A stretch of DNA of 64,000 bases, from positions 310,001-374,000 of the forward strand of contig NZ_JAQNCY010000001.1 of NCBI RefSeq assembly GCF_028368855.1, read 5' to 3'. A model generated the notes under the pieces. That model was given only the letters and a program-made list of their open reading frames with translations. It was not told where the DNA came from and did no database searches. Position 1 is the stretch's first letter, and every line of letters begins with the position of its first letter. Shown here piece after piece: positions 52,082-61,938 of this stretch. This stretch comes from Leisingera sp. SS27. Lineage in GTDB: Bacteria; Pseudomonadota; Alphaproteobacteria; Rhodobacterales; Rhodobacteraceae. The position numbers and the translations under genes were made by a program.

Positions 52082-54130
52082 ATGACTGACGAACCCCTCG
52101 TTGTGTTTACCCCCTCCGGCAAGCGCGGGCGTTTCCCCGCGGGCACGCCGATCCTGACAGCCGCCCGGCAGCTCGGTGTCGATCTGGACTCGGTCTGCGG
52201 CGGCCGCGGCATCTGCTCCAAGTGCCAGATCACGCCCTCCTACGGCGAGTTTCCCAAACACGGGGTGACCGTGGCCGAGGGGGCATTGAGCGAGTGGAAC
52301 AAGGTTGAGCAGCGCTACAAGGACAAGCGCGGCCTGATCGACGGCCGCCGCCTGGGCTGCCAGGCCACCGTGCAAGGCGATATCGTGATCGACGTGCCGC
52401 CCGAAAGCCAGGTCCACCGCCAGGTGGTGCGCAAGCGCGCCGAGGCCCGTGACATCACCATGAACCCCTCCACCCGGCTGTACTATGTCGAGGTGGAAGA
52501 GCCCGACATGCACAAGCCCACCGGCGACATGGAGCGGCTGATCGAGGCGCTGGATGCCCAATGGGACCTGAAGGGCGTCAAGACCGACCTGCATATCCTG
52601 AACGTGCTGCAGCCCGCCCTGCGCAAAGGCAGCTGGAAGGTGACCGTTGCCGTGCATTTGGGCGATGAGAACCACCCGCCCAAGATCATGCACATCTGGC
52701 CCGGCTTCTATGAGGGTTCGATCTATGGTCTGGCGGTTGACCTTGGCTCGACCACCATCGCTGCCCACTTGTGTGACCTGAAAACCGGTGAGGTCGTGGC
52801 CTCCTCCGGCATCATGAACCCGCAGATCCGCTTTGGCGAAGACCTGATGAGCCGCGTTTCTTATTCGATGATGAACAAGGGCGGCGACCAGGAGATGACC
52901 CGCGCGGTGCGCGAGGGCATGAACGCGCTTTTCACCCAGATCGCAGCTGAGGCAGAGATCGACAAGGCGCTGATCGTGGATGCCGTTTTTGTCTGCAACC
53001 CGGTGATGCACCACCTGTTCCTCGGCATCGACCCATTTGAGCTGGGCCAGGCGCCCTTTGCGCTGGCGACCTCCAACGCACTGGCGCTGCGCGCGGTGGA
53101 GTTGGATCTGAACATCCACCCCGCCGCCCGTGTTTACCTGCTGCCCTGTATCGCCGGGCACGTCGGTGCCGATGCCGCCGCTGTGGCGCTGTCCGAAGCC
53201 CCCGACAAATCCGAGGACCTTGTGCTGGTCGTGGACGTTGGCACCAACGCCGAGATCCTGCTGGGCAACAAGGAGAAGGTCCTCGCCTGCTCCTCCCCCA
53301 CCGGCCCGGCGTTTGAGGGCGCCCAGATCTCCAGCGGGCAGCGCGCCGCCCCTGGCGCCATCGAACGGGTTGAGATCAATCCGGAAACCAAGGAGCCGCG
53401 CTTCCGGGTGATTGGCTCCGACATCTGGTCGGATGAGGACGGTTTCTCGGAATCCATCGCCACCACCGGCATCACCGGCATCTGCGGCTCAGGGATCATC
53501 GAGGCGATTGCAGAGATGCGCCTGGCAGGCGTGCTGGACGCCTCCGGCCTGATCGGCTCAGCTGAGCAGACCGGCTCTGCCCGCTGCATTCAGGACGGGC
53601 GCACCAACGCCTACATGCTGTGGGACGGCTCCGCCGAGGGCGGCCCAACCATCACCGTCACCAACCCCGACATCCGCGCCATCCAGATGGCCAAGGCCGC
53701 GCTCTACTCCGGCGCCCGCCTCCTGATGGACAAGTTCGGCGTCGACACCGTGGACCGCGTGGTGCTGGCCGGCGCCTTTGGCGCGCATATTTCTGCCAAG
53801 CACGCCATGGTTCTGGGCATGATCCCCGATTGCGTGCTGGAGAAGGTCACTTCGGCCGGCAACGCCGCAGGCACCGGCGCCCGCATTGCGCTGCTGAACA
53901 CCGAAGCGCGCGGCGAGATTGAGGAAACCGTGCGCCGGATCGAGAAGATCGAAACCGCCGTAGAGCCCCGCTTCCAGGAGCATTTCGTGAACGCCTCGGC
54001 GATCCCGAACTCGGCGGAACCCTTCCCGATCCTGGAAACCGTGGTCACCCTGCCGCAGGTGAATTTCAACACCGGCGGCGGTGATGGCGACAGCGCGGGC
54101 GGCGGCCGCCGCAGACGCCGCCGCGGCTGA
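52082..54130 (+). CDS. RACo/RamA-like corrinoid-activating protein (2Fe-2S ferredoxin plus ASKHA, DUF4445)
   Basis: A 682-residue protein with an N-terminal plant-type [2Fe-2S] domain (Cys39, Cys45, Cys48 and Cys93), a linker, and an ASKHA ATPase-like domain (YGLAVDLGSTTIAAHL, VLVVDVGTNAEILLG, ICGSGIIEAIAEMRL). Such proteins reduce Co(II) corrinoids of methyltransferases with ATP. In Phaeobacter inhibens a RamA-like protein has been linked by mutant fitness to reactivation of a split methionine synthase; this gene could play that role. No corrinoid methyltransferase is in the window. The tail is a basic Arg-rich stretch. Confidence 0.9.
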   Translation: MTDEPLVVFTPSGKRGRFPAGTPILTAARQLGVDLDSVCGGRGICSKCQITPSYGEFPKHGVTVAEGALSEWNKVEQRYKDKRGLIDGRRLGCQATVQGDIVIDVPPESQVHRQVVRKRAEARDITMNPSTRLYYVEVEEPDMHKPTGDMERLIEALDAQWDLKGVKTDLHILNVLQPALRKGSWKVTVAVHLGDENHPPKIMHIWPGFYEGSIYGLAVDLGSTTIAAHLCDLKTGEVVASSGIMNPQIRFGEDLMSRVSYSMMNKGGDQEMTRAVREGMNALFTQIAAEAEIDKALIVDAVFVCNPVMHHLFLGIDPFELGQAPFALATSNALALRAVELDLNIHPAARVYLLPCIAGHVGADAAAVALSEAPDKSEDLVLVVDVGTNAEILLGNKEKVLACSSPTGPAFEGAQISSGQRAAPGAIERVEINPETKEPRFRVIGSDIWSDEDGFSESIATTGITGICGSGIIEAIAEMRLAGVLDASGLIGSAEQTGSARCIQDGRTNAYMLWDGSAEGGPTITVTNPDIRAIQMAKAALYSGARLLMDKFGVDTVDRVVLAGAFGAHISAKHAMVLGMIPDCVLEKVTSAGNAAGTGARIALLNTEARGEIEETVRRIEKIETAVEPRFQEHFVNASAIPNSAEPFPILETVVTLPQVNFNTGGGDGDSAGGGRRRRRRG

Positions 54131-54151
54131 TCCTGTCGAGCTAAAAATTCC

Positions 54152-54185
54152 GCTGCGGCGCCCTTGACCTTACCGGCGCCGCAGC
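54152..54185 (+). terminator. perfect 11-bp stem-loop after the RACo-like gene
   Basis: GCTGCGGCGCC / GGCGCCGCAGC with a 12-base loop lies between the RACo-like stop and tRNA-Gly. No T tract follows. Confidence 0.5.
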
Positions 54186-54203
54186 ATAATCCTGCCCTCA
54201 CAA

Positions 54204-54277
54204 GCGGGTATGGTGAAATGGTATCATGCGAGCTTCCCAAGCTTAAGGCGCGGGTTCGATTCCCGCTACCCGCTCCA
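54204..54277 (+). tRNA. tRNA-Gly (CCC)
   Basis: A 74-base cloverleaf. The acceptor stem GCGGGTA pairs with TACCCGC; the anticodon loop is TTCCCAA (anticodon CCC); the T loop is GTTCGATTC; CCA is encoded. The top pair of the anticodon stem appears to be a C-A mismatch. Confidence 0.95.
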
Positions 54278-54421
54278 GCCTTCCATATTTTTAAAACACT
54301 TACCGAACGCACTCCCGGCGCAGCCGTTTGACCGCCCCGGTCAAGCACCAGCCAGCTGTTTGTGCTAAACTGGTGTCGCGCGCCCGCGTAGTCCGGGCTG
54401 TTAGTTTGGGAGGGTACCAGT

Positions 54422-54904
54422 ATGACACGCCACTTTTTTGCCGCCGCACTCCTGTGCGCCTTCAGCGCCGGATCTGCTGGAGCAGGAACAACCTGGGAAC
54501 AGGGCGGCACCGGAACAGGCACCGCAAGCAACTCCCCCACCGAGATTGCTGACGGCCACATGGTGATCCAAACCAGCAGCACCTATGAGAATGTCGAAAT
54601 GGAGGATCCCGGTCATCCTATGAACGGTGCCGCAGGCCCCTGTTTTGGCGCAGTTGAAGCCGCACCAGCCGGAGTGACGGGCGGCGGCATCTGCGCCTTC
54701 ACCGACAAGGCCGGCGATAAGGTTGTGCTGCATTGGCACGCCGAGGGCATGGATGCCTCCGGTGCCCTGACCGGCAGCTGGAAGCTGAGCGGCGGAACCG
54801 GCCCCTGGGCAGCAGCTGAGGGAGGCGGTAAGTTTTCCTCCCTCACTGATCCGGCAAGCGGAAACTTCGTCAACACAATCACCAGCAGCGTCACGCTGCC
54901 CTGA
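54422..54904 (+). CDS. small secreted protein of unknown function
   Basis: A 160-residue protein with signal peptide (HFFAAALLCAFSAGSAGAG) and a mature beta-rich, Gly/Thr-rich part with a cysteine pair (GPCFGAVEAA, GGGICAFTD). It contains ADGHMVIQTSSTYENVEMED and HWHAEGMDASG. No family was recognised with certainty. A short GGGGCG / CGCCCC stem-loop follows at 54917-54932. Confidence 0.78.
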   Translation: MTRHFFAAALLCAFSAGSAGAGTTWEQGGTGTGTASNSPTEIADGHMVIQTSSTYENVEMEDPGHPMNGAAGPCFGAVEAAPAGVTGGGICAFTDKAGDKVVLHWHAEGMDASGALTGSWKLSGGTGPWAAAEGGGKFSSLTDPASGNFVNTITSSVTLP

Positions 54905-54952
54905 TCATAGCCGCGCGGGGCGTTGCCGCCCCGCCACCACATAAAACCGGGA

Positions 54953-56560
54953 TTACCCGCTGGCGCTGCGCACATAGTCTAGCAAAGCGCGGGTTGACCC
55001 GTCTTTGCCGTCTGCACTCTTCTCCCCCGCCAGCAGCGGAGCCAGCGTGTTGGCCAATTCCTTGCCCAGCTCCACCCCCCATTGATCAAAGGAGTTGATT
55101 CCAAGGATCACACCCTCGACAAACACCCGGTGCTCGTAAAGGGCAATGATCTGACCCAGCACATGCGGCGTCAGCTTGGGATAGAGCAATGTGGTTGAGG
55201 GCCGGTTGCCCGGGAACACCCGGTGCCGCGCCTGGCGTTCCAGCTCGGCGCCCTCAAAGCCCTTGGCCCGCATCAGCGCGCAGGCTTCCTCCAGGCTGCG
55301 GCCCAGCATCAGCGCCTCAGACTGGGCCAGGCAGTTCGCCACCAGCAGCTTGTGGTGATGCGCCAGATCCGGCTCATGCCCCTGTGCCGCCACCAGAAAC
55401 TCGGCAGGAATGACCGATGTGCCCTGATGCAGCAGCTGATAGAACGCGTGCTGGCCGTTGGTTCCGGGCTCTCCCCAAACCACCGGGCCGGACGGATACG
55501 GCAGCGACGTGCCGTCCATGGCCGTAGATTTGCCGTTTGATTCCATTTCCAGCTGCTGCAGATAAGCCGGCAGCCGCCGAAGCCGCTGGTCATAAGGCAG
55601 CACTGCCCGGGTCGGGTAGCCGCAAACCTGATTGTGCCAGATGCCGGTCAGTGCCAGCATCACCGGCATATTCTGCGCCCAAGGGGCATTGCGGAAATGG
55701 TCATCCATCGCCTTGCCGCCCGCCAGGAAGGCACGGAAATCTTCCGGTCCCACAGCCAGCATCAGGCTCAGCCCGATCGGCCCCCAGACCGAATAGCGTC
55801 CGCCGACCCAGTCCTCAAAGCCGAAGACATGATTGCGCGGAATGCCAAAGGCTGCCGTTTCCTCCTCAGAGGTCGACAGGGCGAGGAACTGCTGCGCCGA
55901 CTCACCACCGCCTGCCTCAACCCAGCGCCGCGCAGTCGCCGCGTTGGTCATGGTTTCAATGGTCGTGAAGGTTTTGGAGGCGACAATCACCAAAGTCGTC
56001 TTCGGATCAAGCCGTTGCAGGATGTCGTGAATATGCGCGCCATCCACGTTTGAGACAAAATGGCAGCGCGGCCCGTCATGGTAAGGCGCCAGCGCAAGCG
56101 TCGCCATCACAGGCCCCAGGTCGGAACCGCCAATGCCGATATTGACCACGTCGGTAAACATGCCGCCCGGCCCCTGCATCACGCCAGAACGGACATCGGA
56201 GGCCAGTTTCTCCATCCGCTCAAGCGTCTTGCGCAAGGGCGCCCGGATGTCTTCACCGTCAACCAGCAGCTCCGGCCCGCCCGGATCGCGCAGGGCTGTG
56301 TGCAGAACCGCGCGCTGCTCGGTTTCGTTGATCTTGCTGCCCTGGAACATCGCCTCGCGCCGGCCTGCGACCTCCCGTTCGCTGCACAAAGCCGTCAGAG
56401 CGTCCCGAACCTCGCCGGTTATGAGGGTTTTGGAGTAATCAAACAGAAGATCCCCGAAACAAACGCTGAACGTATCAGCACGGCCCGGATCCGTATCAAA
56501 CAAATGAAAAATATCTTCGCTGCAAAGCTTGGAATGCAGCGTCTTCAATGCAGTAAACAT
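54953..56560 (-). CDS. pgi: glucose-6-phosphate isomerase
   Basis: A 535-residue enzyme interconverting glucose 6-phosphate and fructose 6-phosphate. Signatures include [14 protein letters not shown], the [14 protein letters not shown] segment and the C-terminal [16 protein letters not shown]. Its start at 56560 lies 17 bases after the pgl stop, so it is third in zwf-pgl-pgi. Confidence 0.96.
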   Translation of the reverse strand: MFTALKTLHSKLCSEDIFHLFDTDPGRADTFSVCFGDLLFDYSKTLITGEVRDALTALCSEREVAGRREAMFQGSKINETEQRAVLHTALRDPGGPELLVDGEDIRAPLRKTLERMEKLASDVRSGVMQGPGGMFTDVVNIGIGGSDLGPVMATLALAPYHDGPRCHFVSNVDGAHIHDILQRLDPKTTLVIVASKTFTTIETMTNAATARRWVEAGGGESAQQFLALSTSEEETAAFGIPRNHVFGFEDWVGGRYSVWGPIGLSLMLAVGPEDFRAFLAGGKAMDDHFRNAPWAQNMPVMLALTGIWHNQVCGYPTRAVLPYDQRLRRLPAYLQQLEMESNGKSTAMDGTSLPYPSGPVVWGEPGTNGQHAFYQLLHQGTSVIPAEFLVAAQGHEPDLAHHHKLLVANCLAQSEALMLGRSLEEACALMRAKGFEGAELERQARHRVFPGNRPSTTLLYPKLTPHVLGQIIALYEHRVFVEGVILGINSFDQWGVELGKELANTLAPLLAGEKSADGKDGSTRALLDYVRSASG

Positions 56561-56577
56561 TTCTACCTTTCCAGTAT

Positions 56578-57249
56578 TCAAGGCGCCCAATGGACTGACG
56601 CCTCGGACAGAACAGCTTGAATGGGGGCGTCTTCCGGCGGCAGCGACATCGCCTGCTCCAGCGCCTTGCGCTTGGCATCGCCGAAGATCACCAGATGCTT
56701 GGCAATGGCCTCATCCAGCACCCTGGCCGTCAGGCTGATCCGCGCCTCGGGCTGGCTGTCCGGCCGCATCACCGCCAGCGGCGGAGCGTTCGTGGCCAGC
56801 GCCGCCTCAATTCCGGCAGTACCGGGAAACAGCGAAGCCGTATGCATGTCTTCGCCCATGCCCAACAGCAGCACAGACAGCGGCAATTCCGGCACCACCA
56901 GGCTTTCAAGCTCTGCCAGCACGTCTTCCGGTTCCCGCTCCGGAACATGGAACGGAAGGAACTGCGCACTCGCAGCCCGGCTCTGCAGCAGCCGCTGGCG
57001 GATCATCGCCGCGTTAGAGCGGGCATGCTCCTGCGGCACCCATCGCTCATCTGTCGCCATGACGTGCACCCGGTCCCATTCGATATCCGCGGCGCATAGA
57101 TCATCAAAAATCAGCCCTGGCGAGGTCCCGCCCGCAACTGCAAAGGACACCGTGTCGTGATGCAGAAGATGAGTCTTCAGATCCCCGGCGATTTCATTTG
57201 CAACTTCAATCGCCAGCATGTCCCGATCAGGATATTCGTTGAATTTCAT
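56578..57249 (-). CDS. pgl: 6-phosphogluconolactonase
   Basis: A 223-residue NagB-fold enzyme hydrolysing 6-phosphogluconolactone. Motifs are [21 protein letters not shown] and [17 protein letters not shown]. The start overlaps the zwf stop (ATGA), favouring 57249. Confidence 0.95.
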   Translation of the reverse strand: MKFNEYPDRDMLAIEVANEIAGDLKTHLLHHDTVSFAVAGGTSPGLIFDDLCAADIEWDRVHVMATDERWVPQEHARSNAAMIRQRLLQSRAASAQFLPFHVPEREPEDVLAELESLVVPELPLSVLLLGMGEDMHTASLFPGTAGIEAALATNAPPLAVMRPDSQPEARISLTARVLDEAIAKHLVIFGDAKRKALEQAMSLPPEDAPIQAVLSEASVHWAP

Positions 57250-58721
57250 GGGTTGATCCCCCTCCATTCCCGCCCGTCGCGGCGCATCAGCAAATTGGCG
57301 TCCTCCGGCCCGGTGGTACCGCTAACGTAGGGTTTAGGCACATCGCCGCGGGATTTCCAGCCCTCAATTACCGGATCGGTCCAGGCCCAGGCGGCTTCGA
57401 CCTCGTCGCCCCTCATAAACAACGTCTGGTTGCCGCGCACAACATCCATGATCAGCCGTTCATAGGCATCCGGCGGATCGCCGCCCTCTGGCCCAAGTGC
57501 CTCGGCAAAACTCATGTCCAGCGGCACATCGATCAGCCGCATCCCGCCCTGCCCTGGCTCCTTGATGGTCACGCTGAGGGTGATGCCTTCGTTCGGCTGC
57601 AGACGGATCTTCAGGTGGTTGGCATGCCGCCCGGCCTCGGCGCCGAAGATCGAATGCGGCGCGTCCTTGAACATCACGTTGATGACGGATGACCGGTTCA
57701 CCAGACGCTTGCCGGTCCGCAGATAGAACGGCGTGCCCGCCCACCGCCAGTTGCTGATATGCGCCTTCAGCGCCACATAGCTCTCAGTGGTGCTGCGCGG
57801 GTTGCCGACCAGCCCGCGGTAGGATGGATGCGGCGCTTCGGGGTCCAGGCTGGCCTGATACTGGCCGCGCACGATGTGGTGCGGCTCCACCGGTTCCATC
57901 GCCCGGATTACCTTCAGCTTCTCATCGCGGACCGCGTCAGGGTCGAACTTCGCGGGCGGTTCCATCGCGATCAGGCACAGAAGCTGCATCAGGTGGTTCT
58001 GCATCATATCGCGCATGGCGCCCGCGCGCTCATAATACTCCTCACGGCCTTCAACACCGACTGTCTCGGCCACGGTGATCTGGATGTGATCCACGTACTG
58101 GCTGTTCCACAGCGGCTCAAACAGCATGTTGCCGAAGCGGACCGCCATCAGGTTCTGCACCGTCTCCTTGCCCAGATAATGGTCGATCCGGTAGATCTGG
58201 CCCTCGTCAAAGTGGCTGGCCAGCGTCCGGTTCAGCTCCCGTGCGGTTTCCAGATCACGGCCAAAGGGTTTTTCCACCACGATCCGCGTATCCGCGTTGG
58301 CCAGCCCATGCCGGTGCAAACGCTCTGCCAGCGGCCCGAACAGGCCGGGTCCGACCGAGAAATAGAACACACGGACCGGCACATCCTCCGCCGGGCGCAG
58401 CTGCCGGCTCAGCTCCTGCCAGCCCTGCTCTCCCAGGGCATCCAGCGCCACATAGCTGATCCGCTCCAGAAACGCCTCCAGCGCGCCGCCGCCGCAGGCC
58501 TTAGGCCCTGCATGCGCGCGCAGCGCTTCAGCCACAACGGTCCGGTACTCTGCGCTGGTCAGGCTGGTGCGCGCGGCACCGATGATCCGCTCATCCCCCT
58601 CCAGCTGGCCGGCGCAATGGCGCCGGAACAGCGCTGGCAGAATCTTGCGCTGCGCCAGATCGCCCGTACCGCCGAAAATCACCAGGTCAAAAGGGTCGAC
58701 CGGTATCACACGCGAAACCAT
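57246..58721 (-). CDS. zwf: glucose-6-phosphate 1-dehydrogenase
   Basis: A 491-residue dehydrogenase with the NADP-binding GGTGDLAQRKILPAL, catalytic RIDHYLGKE and VEKPFGRD. It feeds the Entner-Doudoroff/pentose phosphate routes, the main glucose route in roseobacters. Together with pgl and pgi it forms one operon; edd/eda are not in this window. Confidence 0.97.
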   Translation of the reverse strand: MVSRVIPVDPFDLVIFGGTGDLAQRKILPALFRRHCAGQLEGDERIIGAARTSLTSAEYRTVVAEALRAHAGPKACGGGALEAFLERISYVALDALGEQGWQELSRQLRPAEDVPVRVFYFSVGPGLFGPLAERLHRHGLANADTRIVVEKPFGRDLETARELNRTLASHFDEGQIYRIDHYLGKETVQNLMAVRFGNMLFEPLWNSQYVDHIQITVAETVGVEGREEYYERAGAMRDMMQNHLMQLLCLIAMEPPAKFDPDAVRDEKLKVIRAMEPVEPHHIVRGQYQASLDPEAPHPSYRGLVGNPRSTTESYVALKAHISNWRWAGTPFYLRTGKRLVNRSSVINVMFKDAPHSIFGAEAGRHANHLKIRLQPNEGITLSVTIKEPGQGGMRLIDVPLDMSFAEALGPEGGDPPDAYERLIMDVVRGNQTLFMRGDEVEAAWAWTDPVIEGWKSRGDVPKPYVSGTTGPEDANLLMRRDGREWRGINP

Positions 58722-58861
58722 TCTTGTTCTTCCTGTCTCCGCCGGTGCAGGCGCGGCACACCGCCGCTCACATCCCTGTCATGTGCCTGCCCGGCCGCTT
58801 TCATTTCCCGCCCAGTATAAGGTAGCTTGCCGCGAAAGGAACTGCTCCGAAGGACATCCGC

Positions 58862-59815
58862 ATGAAAGACCTGCAAAAATCTGCCGCCAACCTAGGCAAG
58901 TTCCAAGACGCCTTTGTGACGGCAGACGGTCAGCAGCGGGCTTCAGTGCCGCTCAGCCATCCGGAAACCCTTTGGTTCAATACCGGCACCCTTTGCAATA
59001 TCGAATGCAGCAACTGCTACATCCTCAGTTCTCCGACAAATGACGCGCTGGTCTATCTGTCCGAAGCGGAAGTGCAGGACTACCTAGACCAGATTGAGGA
59101 GCGCAACTGGCCCATTCGGGAAATCGGCTTCACCGGCGGCGAGCCCTTCATGAACCCGGAGATGATCCCAATGGCCCGCGCCGCGCTGGAGAGGGGGTTC
59201 GAGGTTCTGATCCTGACCAACGCCATGCGCCCGATGATGCGCAAGACGGTCAAGACAGGTCTTCTGGCCCTGCGAGAAAACTACGGTGACAAACTGACCC
59301 TGCGCATATCGGTCGACCATCACAGCGCCGAACTGCACGATAAGGAACGCGGCGCCGGCAGCTTTGCCAAGACCATCGAAGGCATGGAATGGCTGCGGGA
59401 CAACGGTTTTGCAATGGCAGTGGCAGGCCGCACCGTCTGGGGGGAGAGCGAAGCTGAGGCCCGCGCAGGCTATGCCGCGCTGTTTGCCGAACACGGCTTT
59501 GCAATCGACGCGCAGAACCCGGGCCAGACCGTGCTGTTCCCCGAAATGGACGAAACCGTCGAAGTCCCCGAAATCACTACCGCGTGCTGGGGTATTCTGA
59601 ACAAGACACCGGACAGTGTGATGTGCGCCTCGTCCCGTATGGTCGTGAAGCGCAAAGGCGCCGGCAGCCCCGCTGTGCTGGCCTGCACCCTTCTGCCCTA
59701 CGCGCCGGAGTTTGAGCTGGGCAGGACCTTGGCCGAGGCAGAGCGCCCGGTACAACTGAACCACCCGCATTGCGCCAAGTTCTGCGTCCTCGGCGGCGCC
59801 AGCTGTTCGGCCTGA
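58862..59815 (+). CDS. radical SAM protein with C-terminal cysteine cluster
   Basis: A 317-residue radical SAM enzyme with the cluster motif Cys45-x3-Cys49-x2-Cys52 (LCNIECSNCY) and GFTGGEPFMNPE. The C-terminal region has further cysteines (LACTLLP, HPHCAKFC, GGASCSA), suggesting an auxiliary cluster as in SPASM-type proteins. No peptide precursor or obvious substrate gene is adjacent. The function is unknown. Confidence 0.88.
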   Translation: MKDLQKSAANLGKFQDAFVTADGQQRASVPLSHPETLWFNTGTLCNIECSNCYILSSPTNDALVYLSEAEVQDYLDQIEERNWPIREIGFTGGEPFMNPEMIPMARAALERGFEVLILTNAMRPMMRKTVKTGLLALRENYGDKLTLRISVDHHSAELHDKERGAGSFAKTIEGMEWLRDNGFAMAVAGRTVWGESEAEARAGYAALFAEHGFAIDAQNPGQTVLFPEMDETVEVPEITTACWGILNKTPDSVMCASSRMVVKRKGAGSPAVLACTLLPYAPEFELGRTLAEAERPVQLNHPHCAKFCVLGGASCSA

Positions 59816-59887
59816 AACCGCAACACGCTTTGACCTAACGGCAGCGGGATGGCACCATGGCGCCATATTGTCTGCCGGGGTTCCATC

Positions 59888-61441
59888 ATGCGTTTTCTGT
59901 TTGCTCTTTTTCTGTGTCTTATTCCCATCGCGGCATCAGCACAGAACCGGATGGCGCTGGTCGTTGGCAACAACAGCTATTCTGACGTCCCCGTTCTGGC
60001 CAAGGCCCGCGCGGATGCTCAGTCCATTGGCACAAAACTCAATGAGCTGGGTTTCACCGTCACTACTGCTCTGGACCAGGACCGCCGCGGACTGAACAAG
60101 AAAATCTCTGAATTCACCGCCCGTCTGGAACCCGGCGATGCGGCCTTTGTCTTCTTTGCCGGCCACGGGGTGGAGATCGACGGCGAGAACTACCTGCTGC
60201 CCACGGACATTGCGGCCCCCAGTGCTGGCGGCAGCGACTTTGTGAAATCCGAATCCATTGCCCTTTCGGATCTTCTGGACCGCGTCCGCAAGACCGGCGC
60301 CCGCTCCGCCGTGGTGGTCATAGACGCCTGCCGCAACAACCCGTTCGAACTGGTCGAGGGCCGCAGCATCGGCACCACCCGCGGCTTGGGCCGTATTGCG
60401 GCCCCGCAAGGCACCTTCGTGATCTTCTCCGCCGGCGCTGGCCAGCTGGCGCTGGACCGGCTGAACGAGCAAGACACCGCAGAAAATTCCGTCTTCACCC
60501 GTGCGCTGCTGCCGCTGCTGTCCGAACCGGGGCTGGAGCTGCGCACGCTGGTGGCAGGACTGCGGCGCGAGGTGCGCGATCTGGCACTGACCGTCCAGCA
60601 CCGCCAGGTGCCTGCCTATTATGATGAAATGCTGGGGGAATTCTATTTCACACAAGCCGCCCTGCCAGCTGAACCTGCGCCCTTGCCTGCAAGCACAATG
60701 CAGACAGATTTTGAGGTCGCCCGTTCGATAGGAACTCCTCAGGCCCTCGACAGCTTCCTGGAACGCTACACGGGCCGCGAAGACGAATACACCTACACGG
60801 TTGCCCTGCAGCTGCGGCAAGGCCTGGAGCCCACGCACCCCCTGCCGGAAGCAGCCGCTGAACAATTGCCGGAACCGCCTGACGTTCCGGTCATCCCGGA
60901 CTCCAAGGCGGTGATGCGCGACACACAGGCAGCGCTGAACGAAATCGGCTGCCACTCTGGACGCCCCGACGGAATTGCCGGCCCCCGCACCCGCAGCGCC
61001 TTTGCCGCCTATCTGGCAGCGGCAGACAGCACCCTCGGCGCCGATGATCTGGGCACCGCCCACGCGCTGGAAGAACTGCGCCAGAAGTCGGGGGAAATCT
61101 GCAAACCTGCGCCCGGAACTGCCTCCGCCCGGGCACCTGCACCAGCAAAAGCCGCTGCGCCGCTGGCAGGCGCCTGGAAGTTCAAGGCAACCTGCGCCCT
61201 GGTGGTCAAGGTCACGGGAAACGTCCATTACACCCATGCAGGCGGCAATAAATACCACGGGCGGCTCAGCGACTCACTGGGCCAGAACGCCAACACTGAG
61301 GTCTATCTGAACGGCCAGCAGATCAGCGGCACGGATTATTTTCCCGGCATCACCGTCACCTGGCGCGGCCGTCTTGCCGCGGACGGGCGCAGTTTCACCT
61401 CCAGCGGCTCAACCGGCTGCGCGGTCTATGCCTGGCGCTGA
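59888..61441 (+). CDS. exported caspase-family (peptidase C14) protein
   Basis: A 517-residue protein with a signal peptide (FLFALFLCLIPIAASAQ), a caspase-like domain (about 20-240) with catalytic His93 (FFAGHGVEIDG) and Cys148 (VVVIDACRNNPF), a Pro/Glu-rich linker, a peptidoglycan-binding-like helix region (about 350-395, AALNEIGCHSGRPDGIAGPRTRSAF) and a C-terminal beta domain with two cysteines. It should act outside the cytoplasm. Family members in bacteria have roles from stress response to unknown. The start at 59888 was chosen for the signal peptide. Confidence 0.85.
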   Translation: MRFLFALFLCLIPIAASAQNRMALVVGNNSYSDVPVLAKARADAQSIGTKLNELGFTVTTALDQDRRGLNKKISEFTARLEPGDAAFVFFAGHGVEIDGENYLLPTDIAAPSAGGSDFVKSESIALSDLLDRVRKTGARSAVVVIDACRNNPFELVEGRSIGTTRGLGRIAAPQGTFVIFSAGAGQLALDRLNEQDTAENSVFTRALLPLLSEPGLELRTLVAGLRREVRDLALTVQHRQVPAYYDEMLGEFYFTQAALPAEPAPLPASTMQTDFEVARSIGTPQALDSFLERYTGREDEYTYTVALQLRQGLEPTHPLPEAAAEQLPEPPDVPVIPDSKAVMRDTQAALNEIGCHSGRPDGIAGPRTRSAFAAYLAAADSTLGADDLGTAHALEELRQKSGEICKPAPGTASARAPAPAKAAAPLAGAWKFKATCALVVKVTGNVHYTHAGGNKYHGRLSDSLGQNANTEVYLNGQQISGTDYFPGITVTWRGRLAADGRSFTSSGSTGCAVYAWR

Positions 61442-61473
61442 TCCGGAACAATGGATTTGACCGGTGAATATGG

Positions 61474-61743
61474 TCAGTGGATCTGAAATTCTCCGACCAC
61501 GTTGCGCCATTCGCCGGGGCCGATCATCTTGCGGTGATTGAACCGCACCGAATGCAGCGGCCCTTCGATCTCGCGATGCCAGAATTCGATGAACTCAAAC
61601 AGCCGCGGGTGGTCCGGCGCGAGGTCGTATTGCTGCCAGACAAAGGTATTCAAAACATGGATATGATCCGGCATGTGATAGGTGAATTCTGCCGTGGTCA
61701 GCCCGTATCCCTTGAGCATCAGCTCGGTTTCGCTGGTCTCCAT
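61474..61743 (-). CDS. Usg family protein
   Basis: An 89-residue cytosolic protein resembling alphaproteobacterial Usg (ELMLKGYGLTTAEFTYHMPDH, LQTFVWQ-like and PRLFEFIEFWHREIEGPLHSV segments). Named from a position upstream of a trp gene elsewhere; function unknown. Single gene facing the caspase gene's end. Confidence 0.85.
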   Translation of the reverse strand: METSETELMLKGYGLTTAEFTYHMPDHIHVLNTFVWQQYDLAPDHPRLFEFIEFWHREIEGPLHSVRFNHRKMIGPGEWRNVVGEFQIH

Positions 61744-61938
61744 CTCTAGCCTCCAATTCTTACCCCCTCAGATTGATGCTAGGCTGCAATTGGTTAATTT
61801 CCTCAAAAACAGTGCGTTACCGATGCGTGAACAGCAGGTTTCCGGCTTTCGGGGGCTGTGTGCTTGCGCCCCATATACGGTCTCTGATAGGGTGCGAACA
61901 CAATATATAGACCCAGAAGAAAGAGCGGGCAGCCAACG

